DNA of 64,000 bases from positions 56,497 through 120,496 of the forward strand of contig NZ_JAERTZ010000014.1 of assembly GCF_016746085.1 (NCBI RefSeq), given 5' to 3'. This document shows, piece after piece, positions 54,690 to 63,930 of this stretch. Position numbers and translations under genes: made by a program. How positions within the stretch are numbered: the stretch's first letter is position 1; each line of letters starts with the position of its first letter. This DNA is from Zobellella iuensis (lineage in GTDB: Bacteria; Pseudomonadota; Gammaproteobacteria; Enterobacterales; Aeromonadaceae). Under the pieces are notes generated by a model. The model was not told the origin of the DNA. It did no database searches and worked only from the letters and a program-made list of their open reading frames with translations.

Positions 54690-54710
54690 AACCGGCCTCT
54701 TGGGCCGGTT
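54690..54710 (+). terminator. hairpin after the 51-aa ORF
   Basis: AACCGGCC-TCTTG-GGCCGGTT, 8-bp stem, weak T-tract; possibly a first, leaky terminator of the srmB transcript. Confidence 0.5.
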
Positions 54711-54773
54711 GAAAATGACAGAAATGAAGAGAAGAGAAATCAAAAATTCAGTAGACACACCTAATAAGAAAGT

Positions 54774-54803
54774 GGCCGGAACAAAAGGTTCCGGCCTTTT
54801 TTT
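54774..54803 (+). terminator. terminator of the srmB transcript
   Basis: GGCCGGAAC-AAAAG-GTTCCGGCC followed by seven Ts; strong intrinsic terminator facing the convergent yaaA gene. Confidence 0.9.
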
Positions 54804-54808
54804 ATTTT

Positions 54809-55582
54809 TTATTGCTCTTCCCGCTTGAACACCAGCTCGGTGGCCGAGGACTCGGCTTCCGCGAAGTAATAACCGGCGCTGTCGAAGGCGGTGAGCTGGC
54901 TCACCTCGCTCAGCCGGTGCTCGATGATGTAACGGGCCATCATGCCCCTCGCCTTCTTGGCGTAGAAGCTGATCACCTTGTACTGGCCGTTTTTGCCGTC
55001 CTTGAACACCGGGGTGACTACCTGCCCGTCCAGCTTTTTCGGTTTGACCGCCTTGAAATACTCATTAGAGGCCAGGTTGATCAGCACGTTGTCACCCTGC
55101 TCCGCCATGGCCTGGTTGAGCTTGTCGGTGATGATGTCACCCCAGAACCGGTACAGATCCGCGCCCCGTTCGTTGTGCAGTTTAGTGCCCATTTCCAGCC
55201 GGTAGGGCTGCATCAGATCCAGCGGCCGCAGCACCCCGTACAGGCCGGACAGCATGCGCAGGTGACGCTGGGCAAAGGCAAAATCATCCGCACTCAAGGT
55301 CTCGGCCTCCAGCCCGGTATAGACGTCGCCCTTGAATGCCAGTATCGCCTGCTTGGCGTTGGCAGGGGTAAAGTTCGGCTGCCAACCGGCAAAGCGGGCG
55401 GCGTTGAGCCCGGCCAGCTTGTCACTGATGCTCATCAGCTTGCCGATCTCCGCCGGCGTCAGTTGCCGGGCCCGCTCGATCAACCCGGCGGAGTGATCCA
55501 GCAGTTCGGGCAGGCTGTAGTCGGCAATCACCGGCGGGGTGTCGTAATCCAGGGTTTTGGCGGGGGAAACCACTATCAGCAT
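54809..55582 (-). CDS. yaaA: peroxide stress protein YaaA
   Basis: 257 aa DUF328/UPF0246 protein; [54 protein letters not shown] and [11 protein letters not shown] are all diagnostic. YaaA limits Fenton damage by lowering free iron and binds DNA. It lies 9 bp after pilU on the same strand, so it may be read from the pilTU promoter. Confidence 0.95.
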   Translation of the reverse strand: MLIVVSPAKTLDYDTPPVIADYSLPELLDHSAGLIERARQLTPAEIGKLMSISDKLAGLNAARFAGWQPNFTPANAKQAILAFKGDVYTGLEAETLSADDFAFAQRHLRMLSGLYGVLRPLDLMQPYRLEMGTKLHNERGADLYRFWGDIITDKLNQAMAEQGDNVLINLASNEYFKAVKPKKLDGQVVTPVFKDGKNGQYKVISFYAKKARGMMARYIIEHRLSEVSQLTAFDSAGYYFAEAESSATELVFKREEQ

Positions 55583-55591
55583 GAGAGTCCT

Positions 55592-56701
55592 CTAAGATTC
55601 TATCGTCACGTTATCGAGCAGGCCGGCATCCAGTCCACCGCCGCCGTGCAGCTTGATCATCAGCCGCAGATCGTTGGGCGAGTCGGCATAGGCCAGGGCT
55701 TCGGAGTAGCCTATATGCTGCTGGGTGTAGAGGTCAAACAACGCCTGATCGAAGGTCTGCATACCCAGTTCGCGGGATTTGGCCATGATCTCTTTCAAGC
55801 GGTGCATCTCGCCCTTGCGGATCAGATCCGCCACCAGCGGGGTATTGAGCAGGATCTCGAAAGCCCCCCGCCGCTGCATGCCATCGCGGGTGGGGATCAG
55901 CTGCTGGGCCACGACCGCCTTCAGGTTGAACGACAGATCGAACAGCAACTGACGGTGTTTGCTTTCCGGCACCAGATGCATAATCCGGTCCAGCGCCTGG
56001 TTGGCGTTGTTGGCATGCAGGGTGGCCATGCACAGATGGCCGGTTTCGGCAAAGGACAGGGCGAAGCCCATGGTCTCTTCCGAGCGGATCTCACCGATGA
56101 GGATCACATCCGGCGCCTGGCGCAGGGAGCTTTTCAGGGCGGCATCGAACGACTCGGTGTCGATACCCACCTCCCGCTGGGTCACGATGGACTGGCCATG
56201 CTGGTGAAGGTATTCCACCGGATCCTCGATGGTGAGGATATGGCCACCCGCATGGCGATTGCGGTGGCCTATCATCGCCGCCTGGGTGGTGGACTTGCCG
56301 GTACCGGTGCCGCCCACGAACAGCACCAGGCCGCGCTTGGTCATGGCCACTTCACGCAAGGTGTCGGGCAGGTAGAGCTCTTCAAAGGTGGGAATATGGC
56401 TTTCGATACGCCGTATCACCATGCCCGCCTTTTCCTGTTGCCAGAAGGCACTGACCCGGAAACGGCCGGCCTGTTCGTCGGTAATGGCGAAGTTGGCCTC
56501 CTTGTGTTGATGAAACCGGGCACGCCAGTCGTCGTTCATGCAGGACTCAACCAAAGCCAGAGACTGGGCCGCGGTGAGCGGCTCCGAACCGAGCGGCAGC
56601 AGCTTGCCCTGCACCTTGATGGTGGGAGGAATACCCACCGAGATATACATGTCCGATGCCTGCTGTGCCCGCATGGCATTCAGGAAAGGAGTCAACTCCA
56701 T
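55592..56701 (-). CDS. pilU: type IV pilus retraction ATPase PilU
   Basis: 369 aa from ATG 56701, which has GGAGG five bases upstream. Walker A FVGGTGTGKST, Asp box TIEDPVEYLHQ, Walker B VILIGEIRSEETM and His box GHLCMATLHANNANQ. It lacks the AIRNLIRE motif of PilT (here LVADLIRKGE), as is usual for PilU, the accessory retraction motor. Follows pilT by 61 bp. Confidence 0.95.
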   Translation of the reverse strand: MELTPFLNAMRAQQASDMYISVGIPPTIKVQGKLLPLGSEPLTAAQSLALVESCMNDDWRARFHQHKEANFAITDEQAGRFRVSAFWQQEKAGMVIRRIESHIPTFEELYLPDTLREVAMTKRGLVLFVGGTGTGKSTTQAAMIGHRNRHAGGHILTIEDPVEYLHQHGQSIVTQREVGIDTESFDAALKSSLRQAPDVILIGEIRSEETMGFALSFAETGHLCMATLHANNANQALDRIMHLVPESKHRQLLFDLSFNLKAVVAQQLIPTRDGMQRRGAFEILLNTPLVADLIRKGEMHRLKEIMAKSRELGMQTFDQALFDLYTQQHIGYSEALAYADSPNDLRLMIKLHGGGGLDAGLLDNVTIES

Positions 56702-56762
56702 TACCACCTCCGGTTGTTCGTTTACTGACCTGGTATCGATGGGCTCGGGCCCGCGCCGGCGG

Positions 56763-57797
56763 TCAGATGCTTTGCGGATCTGCCGCCTTGGCCCGGGCGT
56801 CCACCGGCGCCACCCTGCCGCTGCCGACCAACAGCTTGAGGCACTGATCCATGGTCTGCATGCCGTGGGCCATGCCGGTCTGGATCACCGAATACATCTG
56901 CGCCACCTTGTCTTCGCGGATCAGGTTGCGGATGGCCGGGGTACCCAGCATGATCTCGTGGGCGGCGATGCGGCCACCACTCACCTTTTTGAGCAGGGTC
57001 TGGGAGATCACCGCCCGCAGCGACTCGGACAGCATGGAACGCACCATGTCCTTCTCGGTACCGGGGAAAACATCGATGATACGATCTATGGTCTTGGCCG
57101 CCGAGGAAGTATGCAGGGTGCCGAACACCAGGTGGCCGGTTTCGGCGGCGGTCAGCGCCAGGCGAATGGTTTCCAGGTCCCGCAGTTCGCCCACCAGGAT
57201 AATATCGGGATCTTCCCGCAGCGCCGAACGCAGCGCGTTGCCGAAGGAATGGGTATCCCGGTGCACTTCCCGCTGATTGACCAGGCACTTTTTGTTGCCG
57301 TGCACGAATTCGATGGGATCCTCGATGGTGAGGATATGCTTGTTGAAGCTCTCGTTGATATGATCGATCATCGCCGCCAGGGTGGTGGATTTACCCGAGC
57401 CGGTCGGCCCTGTCACCAGCACCAGGCCGCGCGGATATTCGGCAATGCGGCGGAAGATCTCGGGGGCACCCAACTGTTCCAGGCTCCAGACCTCGCTCGG
57501 GATCACCCGGAATGCCGCCGCCGCGCCGCGGGACTGGTGGTAGGCATTCACCCGGAAGCGGGCCAGGCCCGGCAGCTCGAAGGAAAAGTCGACCTCGAAG
57601 TTTTCCTCCAGCTCCTTGCGCTGGCGATCGTTCATGATGTCGTATACCAGGCGATGGACTTCCCGGTGTTCCAGCACCGGCAAATTGATCTTGCGCACCT
57701 CGCCGTCCACCCGGATCAAGGGCGGCACCCCTGCCGACAGGTGCAGATCCGATGCATTATGCTTTACACTAAACGCCAAAAGTTCCGTAATATCCAT
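56763..57797 (-). CDS. pilT: type IV pilus retraction ATPase PilT
   Basis: 344 aa hexameric motor of pilus retraction (twitching, DNA uptake). Walker A VTGPTGSGKST, Walker B ILVGELRDLET, His box GHLVFGTLHTSSA and the PilT-specific AIRNLIRE near residue 290. Divergent from yggS, the standard arrangement; pilU follows. Confidence 0.97.
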   Translation of the reverse strand: MDITELLAFSVKHNASDLHLSAGVPPLIRVDGEVRKINLPVLEHREVHRLVYDIMNDRQRKELEENFEVDFSFELPGLARFRVNAYHQSRGAAAAFRVIPSEVWSLEQLGAPEIFRRIAEYPRGLVLVTGPTGSGKSTTLAAMIDHINESFNKHILTIEDPIEFVHGNKKCLVNQREVHRDTHSFGNALRSALREDPDIILVGELRDLETIRLALTAAETGHLVFGTLHTSSAAKTIDRIIDVFPGTEKDMVRSMLSESLRAVISQTLLKKVSGGRIAAHEIMLGTPAIRNLIREDKVAQMYSVIQTGMAHGMQTMDQCLKLLVGSGRVAPVDARAKAADPQSI

Positions 57798-57831
57798 AAT
57801 ATATCCCTGTCGCTTCTGGTTACTTATTTAT

Positions 57832-58524
57832 ATGAATACTATCGTACAGCAGCTGCAACGCGTTCACGACAGAATTGCCGACGCCGCCCGCCAATGTGAC
57901 CGCAATGCAACGGAGATCCGGCTGCTGGCCGTCAGCAAGACCAGGCCCGCCGCCGATGTGCAGGCCGCCTATGCCGCCGGCCAGCGCCAGTTCGGCGAAA
58001 ACTACGTACAGGAAGCCGTCGACAAGATAAGGGCGCTGAAAACCGCCTGCCCGGCTATCTGCTGGCACCTGATCGGCCCGCTGCAGTCCAACAAGAGCCG
58101 GCTGGTAGCCGAGCAGTTCGACTGGGTGCAGACGGTGGACCGGCTCAAGATAGCCCAGCGTCTCAGCGATCAGCGCCCGGTGCATATGCCCCCCCTCAAC
58201 ATCTGCCTGCAGGTCAACGTAAGCGGAGAGGCCAACAAGTCCGGCCTGGCCCCGGAGCAGGTGGAATCCCTGGCAGAGCAGGTCAGTGCCTTGCCGGGCC
58301 TGTGCCTGCGTGGCCTGATGACCATACCCGAAGATACCGGAGATCGGGAAAAGCTCGGGGCACAATTGTTAGAGTTGAAGCAACTCTTTGATAGAATGGC
58401 GGAAAAATACCCCCAGCTGGACACCCTGTCGATGGGGATGAGCAACGATTTGGAACTCGCAGTGGCCTGTGGCAGTACCCTGGTAAGGGTTGGCACGGCT
58501 ATATTTGGCTCTCGCAACCCTTGA
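57832..58524 (+). CDS. yggS: PLP homeostasis protein YggS
   Basis: 230 aa single-domain alanine-racemase-fold protein that binds PLP through Lys36 (LLAVSKTRPA); FGENYVQEAVDKI, WHLIGPLQSNK and GMSNDLELAV are family motifs. No enzymatic activity is known; it buffers PLP and affects amino-acid pools. Start at ATG 57832. First gene of yggS-proC-yggT-yggU. Confidence 0.95.
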   Translation: MNTIVQQLQRVHDRIADAARQCDRNATEIRLLAVSKTRPAADVQAAYAAGQRQFGENYVQEAVDKIRALKTACPAICWHLIGPLQSNKSRLVAEQFDWVQTVDRLKIAQRLSDQRPVHMPPLNICLQVNVSGEANKSGLAPEQVESLAEQVSALPGLCLRGLMTIPEDTGDREKLGAQLLELKQLFDRMAEKYPQLDTLSMGMSNDLELAVACGSTLVRVGTAIFGSRNP

Positions 58525-58534
58525 GTAATCATTG

Positions 58535-59359
58535 ATGGAACACAGAAAACTCGCCTTTATCGGCGCGGGCAACATGTCTCGCAGCCTGATCGCCGGGCTG
58601 ATCAAGTCGGGTTACCCGGCCGACCTGATCCTGGCCGCCAACCCTTCCCGCCCCAAACTGGACGCGCTGGAAACCGACTTCGGCATCCGTACCACCCAGG
58701 ACAACCTGGAAGCCGCCGGCTGGGCCCAGACCCTGGTGCTGGCGGTGAAACCGCAGATGATGGCCGCCATGCTGGCGGAGCTGGTACAGGCCGGCGCCGA
58801 CTTCAAGGGCAAGCTGCTGGTTTCCATTGCCGCCGGCATCAGCGTGGCCCGGCTGGGGCAGATGGCCGGCGGTCACCACAACATTATCCGCACCATGCCC
58901 AATACCCCCTCCCTGCTGGGCCTGGGGATGACCGGCCTCTATGCCAGGGCTCAGGTAAGCCAGGCCGATCGGGACTACTGCAGCCAGATGATGGAAGCGG
59001 TGGGCAAGATCCTCTGGGTGGCCGAGGAAGACGGCATCAACCAGGTGACCGCCGCCGCCGGCAGCGCCCCGGCCTATTTTTTCCTCTTTATGGAAGCCAT
59101 GGCGGCGGAAGCCGAAAAGCAGGGTTTTTCCGCCGAAGAGGCCCGCCTGCTGGTGCAGCAGACCGCCCTGGGCGCCGCCCATATGGTGGCGGCCAATCCC
59201 CGGCTGCCCCTGGCCGAGCTCCGCGCCCAGGTTACCTCCAAAGGCGGTACCACCGCCGAAGCCATTCGCCGCTTCCAGGAGCAGGGGCTGGAGCAACTGG
59301 TGGCCGAGGCCATGGCCGCCGCCGCCGCCCGCGCCCGGGAACTGGAAACCCTGCTCTAA
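58535..59359 (+). CDS. proC: pyrroline-5-carboxylate reductase
   Basis: 274 aa; Rossmann motif FIGAGNMSRSL, VLAVKPQMM, RTMPNTPSLLGLGMTG and the C-terminal signature RAQVTSKGGTTAEAI. Last step of proline synthesis. The ATG at 58535 is preferred over a TTG immediately before it. Ten bases after yggS. Confidence 0.96.
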   Translation: MEHRKLAFIGAGNMSRSLIAGLIKSGYPADLILAANPSRPKLDALETDFGIRTTQDNLEAAGWAQTLVLAVKPQMMAAMLAELVQAGADFKGKLLVSIAAGISVARLGQMAGGHHNIIRTMPNTPSLLGLGMTGLYARAQVSQADRDYCSQMMEAVGKILWVAEEDGINQVTAAAGSAPAYFFLFMEAMAAEAEKQGFSAEEARLLVQQTALGAAHMVAANPRLPLAELRAQVTSKGGTTAEAIRRFQEQGLEQLVAEAMAAAAARARELETLL

Positions 59360-59368
59360 GGAATAATA

Positions 59369-59920
59369 ATGAACACAGCCTATTACCTGATTAATACCGT
59401 TTTTGACCTTTACCTCATGGTGGTGCTGCTGCGCATCTGGCTGCAGTGGGTGCGAGCGGATTTCTACAACCCCTTCAGCCAGTTCGTGGTCAAGGCCACC
59501 AATCCCCCCCTGACCCCGCTGCGTCGCCTGGTACCCGGCTTCTTCGGCATCGACTTCGCCGCCGTGGTGCTGGCGGTGCTGGTGGCTACCAGCAAGCTGC
59601 TGTTGTTCAAGGCCATGAACCTGCTTTATGCGGACTGGAGCACGGTGGTGCTGGTCGGCCTGATCACAGTATTGAAGAAGGCCGGGGTCATGCTGTTCTG
59701 GATCCTGATCATCCGCGCCCTGATGAGCTGGGTCAGCCAGGGCCGCAGCCAGATAGAATATGTGCTGCACCAGTTGACCGAGCCGCTGCTGGCTCCCCTG
59801 CGTCGTATCATTCCGCCCATGGGTGGCCTGGACCTGTCGATCCTGGTGGCCTTTATCGCCCTGCAGGCCCTCAACTGGCTGATGGGTGATTTGATTGGCC
59901 CCCTTTGGTGGCAACTGTGA
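59369..59920 (+). CDS. yggT: YggT family membrane protein
   Basis: 183 aa with two YggT repeats, each a helix pair preceded by an amphipathic [19 protein letters not shown] or [18 protein letters not shown] segment. Linked to osmotic shock tolerance and cation handling in some bacteria; mechanism unknown. Between proC and yggU, overlapping the latter's start. Confidence 0.93.
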   Translation: MNTAYYLINTVFDLYLMVVLLRIWLQWVRADFYNPFSQFVVKATNPPLTPLRRLVPGFFGIDFAAVVLAVLVATSKLLLFKAMNLLYADWSTVVLVGLITVLKKAGVMLFWILIIRALMSWVSQGRSQIEYVLHQLTEPLLAPLRRIIPPMGGLDLSILVAFIALQALNWLMGDLIGPLWWQL

Positions 59921-60219
59921 CCCAACCGGTCCGGCTGGAGCAGGACAGACTCTACCTCAGCCTGTACCTGCAACCCAAGGCCAGCCGGGATCAGTTCCTC
60001 GGCCTGCACGGCGAGGAGCTCCGGCTGGCCATCACCGCCCCGCCGGTGGATGGCCAGGCCAACGCCCATCTGCTCAAATGGCTGGCCAAGCAGTGCCGGG
60101 TGGCCAAGTCCCAGGTGCGGCTGCTGAGCGGGGAGAGCAGCCGCCATAAGCAGCTGGTGATCGCATCCCCTCGCCAAATCCCGCCCGCCCTGGCGGAACT
60201 CCTGGCCAAGGCGACCTAA
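59917..60219 (+). CDS. yggU: DUF167 protein YggU
   Basis: About 100 aa; [33 protein letters not shown] and [17 protein letters not shown] define the UPF0235 family. Function unknown. GTG at 59917 overlaps the yggT stop (GTGA); GTG 59908 or TTG 59905 are alternative starts. Confidence 0.92.
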   Translation: MTQPVRLEQDRLYLSLYLQPKASRDQFLGLHGEELRLAITAPPVDGQANAHLLKWLAKQCRVAKSQVRLLSGESSRHKQLVIASPRQIPPALAELLAKAT

Positions 60220-60256
60220 ACTAACAATAACGCTCCCAGCCATGTAAGGATTTGTC

Positions 60257-60670
60257 ATGCTCAAAGTTATTCTCTCCGCCCTGACCCTGCTGTTCACCTC
60301 CCTCGCCAATGGGGCGGAAACCCGGGTCGGCAACTGGACGGTGCATTACAGCGCCTTCGCCTCCACCTTCCTCACCCCGGAGGTGGCGCGCAACTACAAC
60401 ATAGAACGCAGCCGCTTCAACGGCCTGATCAACATAGCGGTGACCGACGCCGAAGGCCGGACCCAGGAGGTCAGCCTCAGCGGCGAGGGCAAGACCCTGC
60501 TCGGCACCGTGCGCCGGCTGAACTTCCAGTCGGTGCGCGATGGCGACGCTATCTACTACATCGCCGAATATCCCTACCGCAATGAAGACAACGTGCTGTT
60601 CACCATCGATATCCAGGGCCAGCGGCAAGGCGGCCAATTCTCCTTCCGCCACACTTTTTACACCGATTAA
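60257..60670 (+). CDS. DUF4426 periplasmic protein
   Basis: 137 aa with a signal peptide (cleavage near ANGAET). Mature domain has YSAFASTFLTPEVARNYNIERS and ends FSFRHTFYTD, typical of the DUF4426 family found after yggU in Vibrio and Aeromonas. Predicted beta-rich; function unknown. Confidence 0.87.
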   Translation: MLKVILSALTLLFTSLANGAETRVGNWTVHYSAFASTFLTPEVARNYNIERSRFNGLINIAVTDAEGRTQEVSLSGEGKTLLGTVRRLNFQSVRDGDAIYYIAEYPYRNEDNVLFTIDIQGQRQGGQFSFRHTFYTD

Positions 60671-60766
60671 TGCTCCCGGGGGCCTGCGGCGCAGGCCTCA
60701 CCACGGGATCGACATCCCGCCTCCGTGTTATCATGGCCGCCAACGGTATCCCGACAGGAACACAAG

Positions 60767-61366
60767 GTGAGCAAACAGATTGTCCTGGCCTCCGGCAACG
60801 CCAAGAAAGTTGCCGAACTGCAAAGCCTGCTCGGCGAGCTGGGCATGAGGGTGGTGCCCCAGAGTGAATTCGGCGTGACGGACGCCGACGAAACCGGCAC
60901 CACCTTTGTGGAAAACGCCATCATCAAGGCCCGCCACGCGGCACGCGCAACCGGCCTGCCCGCCATCGCCGACGACTCCGGCCTGACGGTGGACGCCCTC
61001 GACGGCCGCCCCGGGGTCTATTCCGCCCGCTTCGCCGGCCCCGGAGCCTCCGACGAACAAAATGTGGCGCAGCTGCTGGCCGATCTGGAAGGACTGCCCG
61101 CCGGCCTGCGGTTGGCTACCTTCTGGTGCGTACTGGTGTATCTGCGCCACGCCGAGGATCCCACCCCGCTGATCTGCACCGGCAGTTGGCAGGGTGCCAT
61201 CACCGAGCACCGCCAGGGAGAGCACGGCTTCGGCTACGACCCCGTGTTCCTGGTGCCCGCGGCCGGCAAGACCGCCGCCGAGCTGAGCCCGGCGGAAAAG
61301 AACCGTCTCAGCCACAGGGGCAAGGCCCTGCGCCAGCTGCAGGCGCTGCTGCAAGAGGAAGCCTGA
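60767..61366 (+). CDS. rdgB: XTP/dITP diphosphatase RdgB
   Basis: 199 aa house-cleaning pyrophosphatase that removes [39 protein letters not shown] and HGFGYDPVF are diagnostic. GTG start at 60767 with AGGA 8 bp before matches the family N-terminus; the frame extends upstream without homology. Overlaps hemW by 1 bp. Confidence 0.95.
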   Translation: MSKQIVLASGNAKKVAELQSLLGELGMRVVPQSEFGVTDADETGTTFVENAIIKARHAARATGLPAIADDSGLTVDALDGRPGVYSARFAGPGASDEQNVAQLLADLEGLPAGLRLATFWCVLVYLRHAEDPTPLICTGSWQGAITEHRQGEHGFGYDPVFLVPAAGKTAAELSPAEKNRLSHRGKALRQLQALLQEEA

Positions 61367-62511
61367 TGCTGCAACTGCCGCCGCTCAGCCTCTATGTGCA
61401 CATTCCCTGGTGCGTGCAGAAGTGTCCCTACTGCGACTTCAACTCCCACGCCCTGAAGGACGCCATCCCCGAACAGGCCTATGTGGACGCCCTGCTCGAC
61501 GATCTGCGCCAGGACCTGCATCTGGTGCAGGGGCGACGGCTGCACAGCATCTTTATCGGCGGCGGCACCCCCAGCCTGCTCAGCCCCGAGGCCATCGCCC
61601 GGCTGCTGGCCGGCGTGGAGCGGCTGGTTCCCTTCGAAGCCGATATTGAAATCACCCTGGAAGCCAATCCGGGCACGGTGGAGGCCGGCCGCTTCCGCGG
61701 CTTTCGGGAAGCGGGGGTCAACCGCATCTCCATCGGCGTGCAGAGCTTCCAGCCGGACCAGCTCGCCCGCCTGGGCCGCATCCACGACCCGGAGCAGGCC
61801 CGTTTCGCCGCCCGGGAGGCGGCGAGCGTGGGGCTCAATACCTTCAACCTGGATCTGATGCACGGCCTGCCCGAACAGCGGCTGGAAGACGCCCTCCAGG
61901 ATCTGGAGCAGGCGCTTTCGCTGGCGCCGCCGCACCTGTCCTGGTACCAGCTCACCATAGAGCCCAACACCCCCTTCGCCTCGCGCCCGCCGGCCCTGCC
62001 GGAAGACGAGGTGCTGGCCGACATCTACGAGCAGGGCCACGCCCTGCTGCTGGCCCGGGGCTACCGCCAGTACGAGGTGTCCGCCTACGCCAGACCCGGC
62101 CATGAGGCCAGGCACAACCTCAATTACTGGCGCTTCGGCGACTATCTCGGCATCGGCTGCGGTGCCCACGGCAAGATCACCCTGCCGCTCGAAGGCAAGC
62201 TGGTGCGCACCGTCAAGGTCAAGCACCCCAAGGGCTACCTGGAGCCGGGACGCCCCTATCTGGATCAGTACTGGCCCATAGCGCCGCAGGATCTGTCGCT
62301 GGAATACTTCATGAACCGGCTGCGCCTGTTCGAGCCCATTCCCCGGGACGAATTCTGCCGGCTGACCGGCCTGGATCCCGAACGCCTGTCTGCTCCGCTG
62401 TCGGAGGCGATGCGGCTGGAGCTGCTGGTCGAAGACGAACAACATTGGCGGGTCACGCCGCTGGGGCGCCGCTTCCTCAATCGGCTGCTCGATTTGTTTA
62501 TTGGCGACTGA
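61366..62511 (+). CDS. hemW: heme chaperone HemW (radical SAM)
   Basis: 381 aa. Radical SAM cluster C16-x3-C20-x2-C23 (WCVQKCPYCDF), GGGTPSLL, RISIGVQSFQ and the C-terminal HemN-like domain (HNLNYWRFGDYLGIGCGAHG). HemW binds and transfers heme rather than oxidising coproporphyrinogen. ATG shares one base with the rdgB stop, so translation is coupled. Confidence 0.95.
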   Translation: MLQLPPLSLYVHIPWCVQKCPYCDFNSHALKDAIPEQAYVDALLDDLRQDLHLVQGRRLHSIFIGGGTPSLLSPEAIARLLAGVERLVPFEADIEITLEANPGTVEAGRFRGFREAGVNRISIGVQSFQPDQLARLGRIHDPEQARFAAREAASVGLNTFNLDLMHGLPEQRLEDALQDLEQALSLAPPHLSWYQLTIEPNTPFASRPPALPEDEVLADIYEQGHALLLARGYRQYEVSAYARPGHEARHNLNYWRFGDYLGIGCGAHGKITLPLEGKLVRTVKVKHPKGYLEPGRPYLDQYWPIAPQDLSLEYFMNRLRLFEPIPRDEFCRLTGLDPERLSAPLSEAMRLELLVEDEQHWRVTPLGRRFLNRLLDLFIGD

Positions 62512-62562
62512 TGCGGGTAAACTTGCCGTTATTACCGCCGTCACTCTGCAGGCCGGAGCCTT

Positions 62563-63297
62563 ATGTCATCACTGGTTTATGAATTTCCTCTCAACGAGAA
62601 GTGCCGCAACTACCTGCGCCTGAATGAACTCTTGCAGCAGATCCACCTGTGCCGGGAGCTCTCGGCCCATGGCCAGGCCACCGCCCTGTTCAAGGCGCTG
62701 CTGGACATCATGGAGCTGCTGGAGCGCTGCGACGTGCGCACCGATCTGGCCAAGGATCTGGAAGCCCAACGGAACAAGCTGGCCGCCTGGTCCCAGGTGC
62801 CGGGGGTGGACGCCGCCGCCCTGGCCCAGCTGGAAGGCCAGCTCGGGCAACTGGCCCAGCAACTGCCCCGGGCAGCCCGCCTGGGCCAGCTGCTGCGGGA
62901 AGACAAGCTGCTCACCGCGGTGCGCAGCCGCTTCGCCATTCCCGGCGGCCTCTGCCCCTTCGACGTGCCCCAGCTGCACTACTGGCTGCACCTGCCGGCG
63001 GTGCGCCAGCAGCAGGATATCGACGGCTGGCAGGCCCAGCTGCAACTGCTGCAGCAGGGACTGGAGCTGCTGCTGACCCTGTGGCGGGAAGCCGGTCAGT
63101 TCCGGACCCAGCAGGCGGTGGGCGGTTTCTTCCAGGACAGCGCCGAGCTCACCGAGATGATCCGCCTGCGACTGCCCGCCGAGCTCGCCGTCTATCCGGT
63201 GGTCAGCGGCAACAAGTATCGCTTCACCATCCGCTTTATGCCGGTCGGCAATCACGACCCCGGTAATACCGACTTCGAACTGGCCAACATCAAATGA
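62563..63297 (+). CDS. zapD: cell division protein ZapD
   Basis: 244 aa FtsZ-bundling factor; [19 protein letters not shown] at the N-terminus and [27 protein letters not shown] near the end are family hallmarks. Overlaps yacG by 4 bp, the conserved zapD-yacG order. Confidence 0.95.
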   Translation: MSSLVYEFPLNEKCRNYLRLNELLQQIHLCRELSAHGQATALFKALLDIMELLERCDVRTDLAKDLEAQRNKLAAWSQVPGVDAAALAQLEGQLGQLAQQLPRAARLGQLLREDKLLTAVRSRFAIPGGLCPFDVPQLHYWLHLPAVRQQQDIDGWQAQLQLLQQGLELLLTLWREAGQFRTQQAVGGFFQDSAELTEMIRLRLPAELAVYPVVSGNKYRFTIRFMPVGNHDPGNTDFELANIK

Positions 63298-63485
63298 GCA
63301 CCATCACCACAGTCCCCTGCCCCACCTGCGGCACCCCCGTGGAGTGGGGCGAGCAAAGCCCCTACCGCCCCTTCTGCAGCAAGCGCTGCCAGTTGATCGA
63401 TCTCGGCGAATGGGCCGATGAGGAAAAACGCATTCCCGGCGATCCCGCCTGGCTGCCGGAGCAGGACGATGAAAATGAGTACTGA
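63294..63485 (+). CDS. yacG: DNA gyrase inhibitor YacG
   Basis: 63 aa zinc protein with ligands C9, C12, C28 and C32 (CPTC and CSKRC) and the helix [13 protein letters not shown]. It binds GyrB and blocks DNA binding by gyrase. Overlaps both neighbours' coding ends. Confidence 0.95.
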   Translation: MSTITTVPCPTCGTPVEWGEQSPYRPFCSKRCQLIDLGEWADEEKRIPGDPAWLPEQDDENEY

Positions 63486-63894
63486 GGCCGGCCTGAAGAA
63501 CACCGTGCTGGTGGCGGTGGGCGTGATCGAGAACGCCGCCGGCGACATCTTTATCTGCCGGCGTGGCGAGAGCCAGCACCAGGCCTTCAAGTGGGAGTTC
63601 CCGGGCGGCAAGGTGGAAGCCGGCGAAAGCGTGCCCCAGGCCCTGGCCCGGGAGCTGGCAGAGGAGACGGGCATCCGGGTGGCGAGCTGCCAACCCTTTA
63701 TGCGTATCGAGCACGACTACGGCGACAAGCAGGTGATCCTGGATATCCGCAAGGTCACCGCCTTCGACGGCGAAGCCCACGGCCGCGAAGGCCAGCCCAG
63801 CCGTTGGGTGCCCATCCCGGAGCTGCACCGCTACGACTTTCCCGCCGCCAACGCCCCCATAGTGGCAAAACTGCAGGCGCAAGCCGAAGACTAG
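63469..63894 (+). CDS. mutT: 8-oxo-dGTP diphosphatase MutT
   Basis: 141 aa Nudix hydrolase; the box begins [18 protein letters not shown] and continues AEETGI, with all catalytic Glu residues. It cleans 8-oxo-dGTP from the nucleotide pool. ATG 63469 overlaps yacG; ATG 63475 is an alternative. The stop codon TAG merges into a GAAGCTG heptad repeat. Confidence 0.93.
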   Translation: MKMSTEAGLKNTVLVAVGVIENAAGDIFICRRGESQHQAFKWEFPGGKVEAGESVPQALARELAEETGIRVASCQPFMRIEHDYGDKQVILDIRKVTAFDGEAHGREGQPSRWVPIPELHRYDFPAANAPIVAKLQAQAED

Positions 63895-63919
63895 AAGCTG
63901 GAAGCTGGAAGCTGGAAGC
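63894..63919. repeat. GAAGCTG heptad repeat at the mutT stop
   Basis: Three perfect copies of GAAGCTG plus GAAGC, starting at the last base of the mutT stop codon. Confidence 0.85.
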
Positions 63920-63930
63920 CTGACTCTTAG

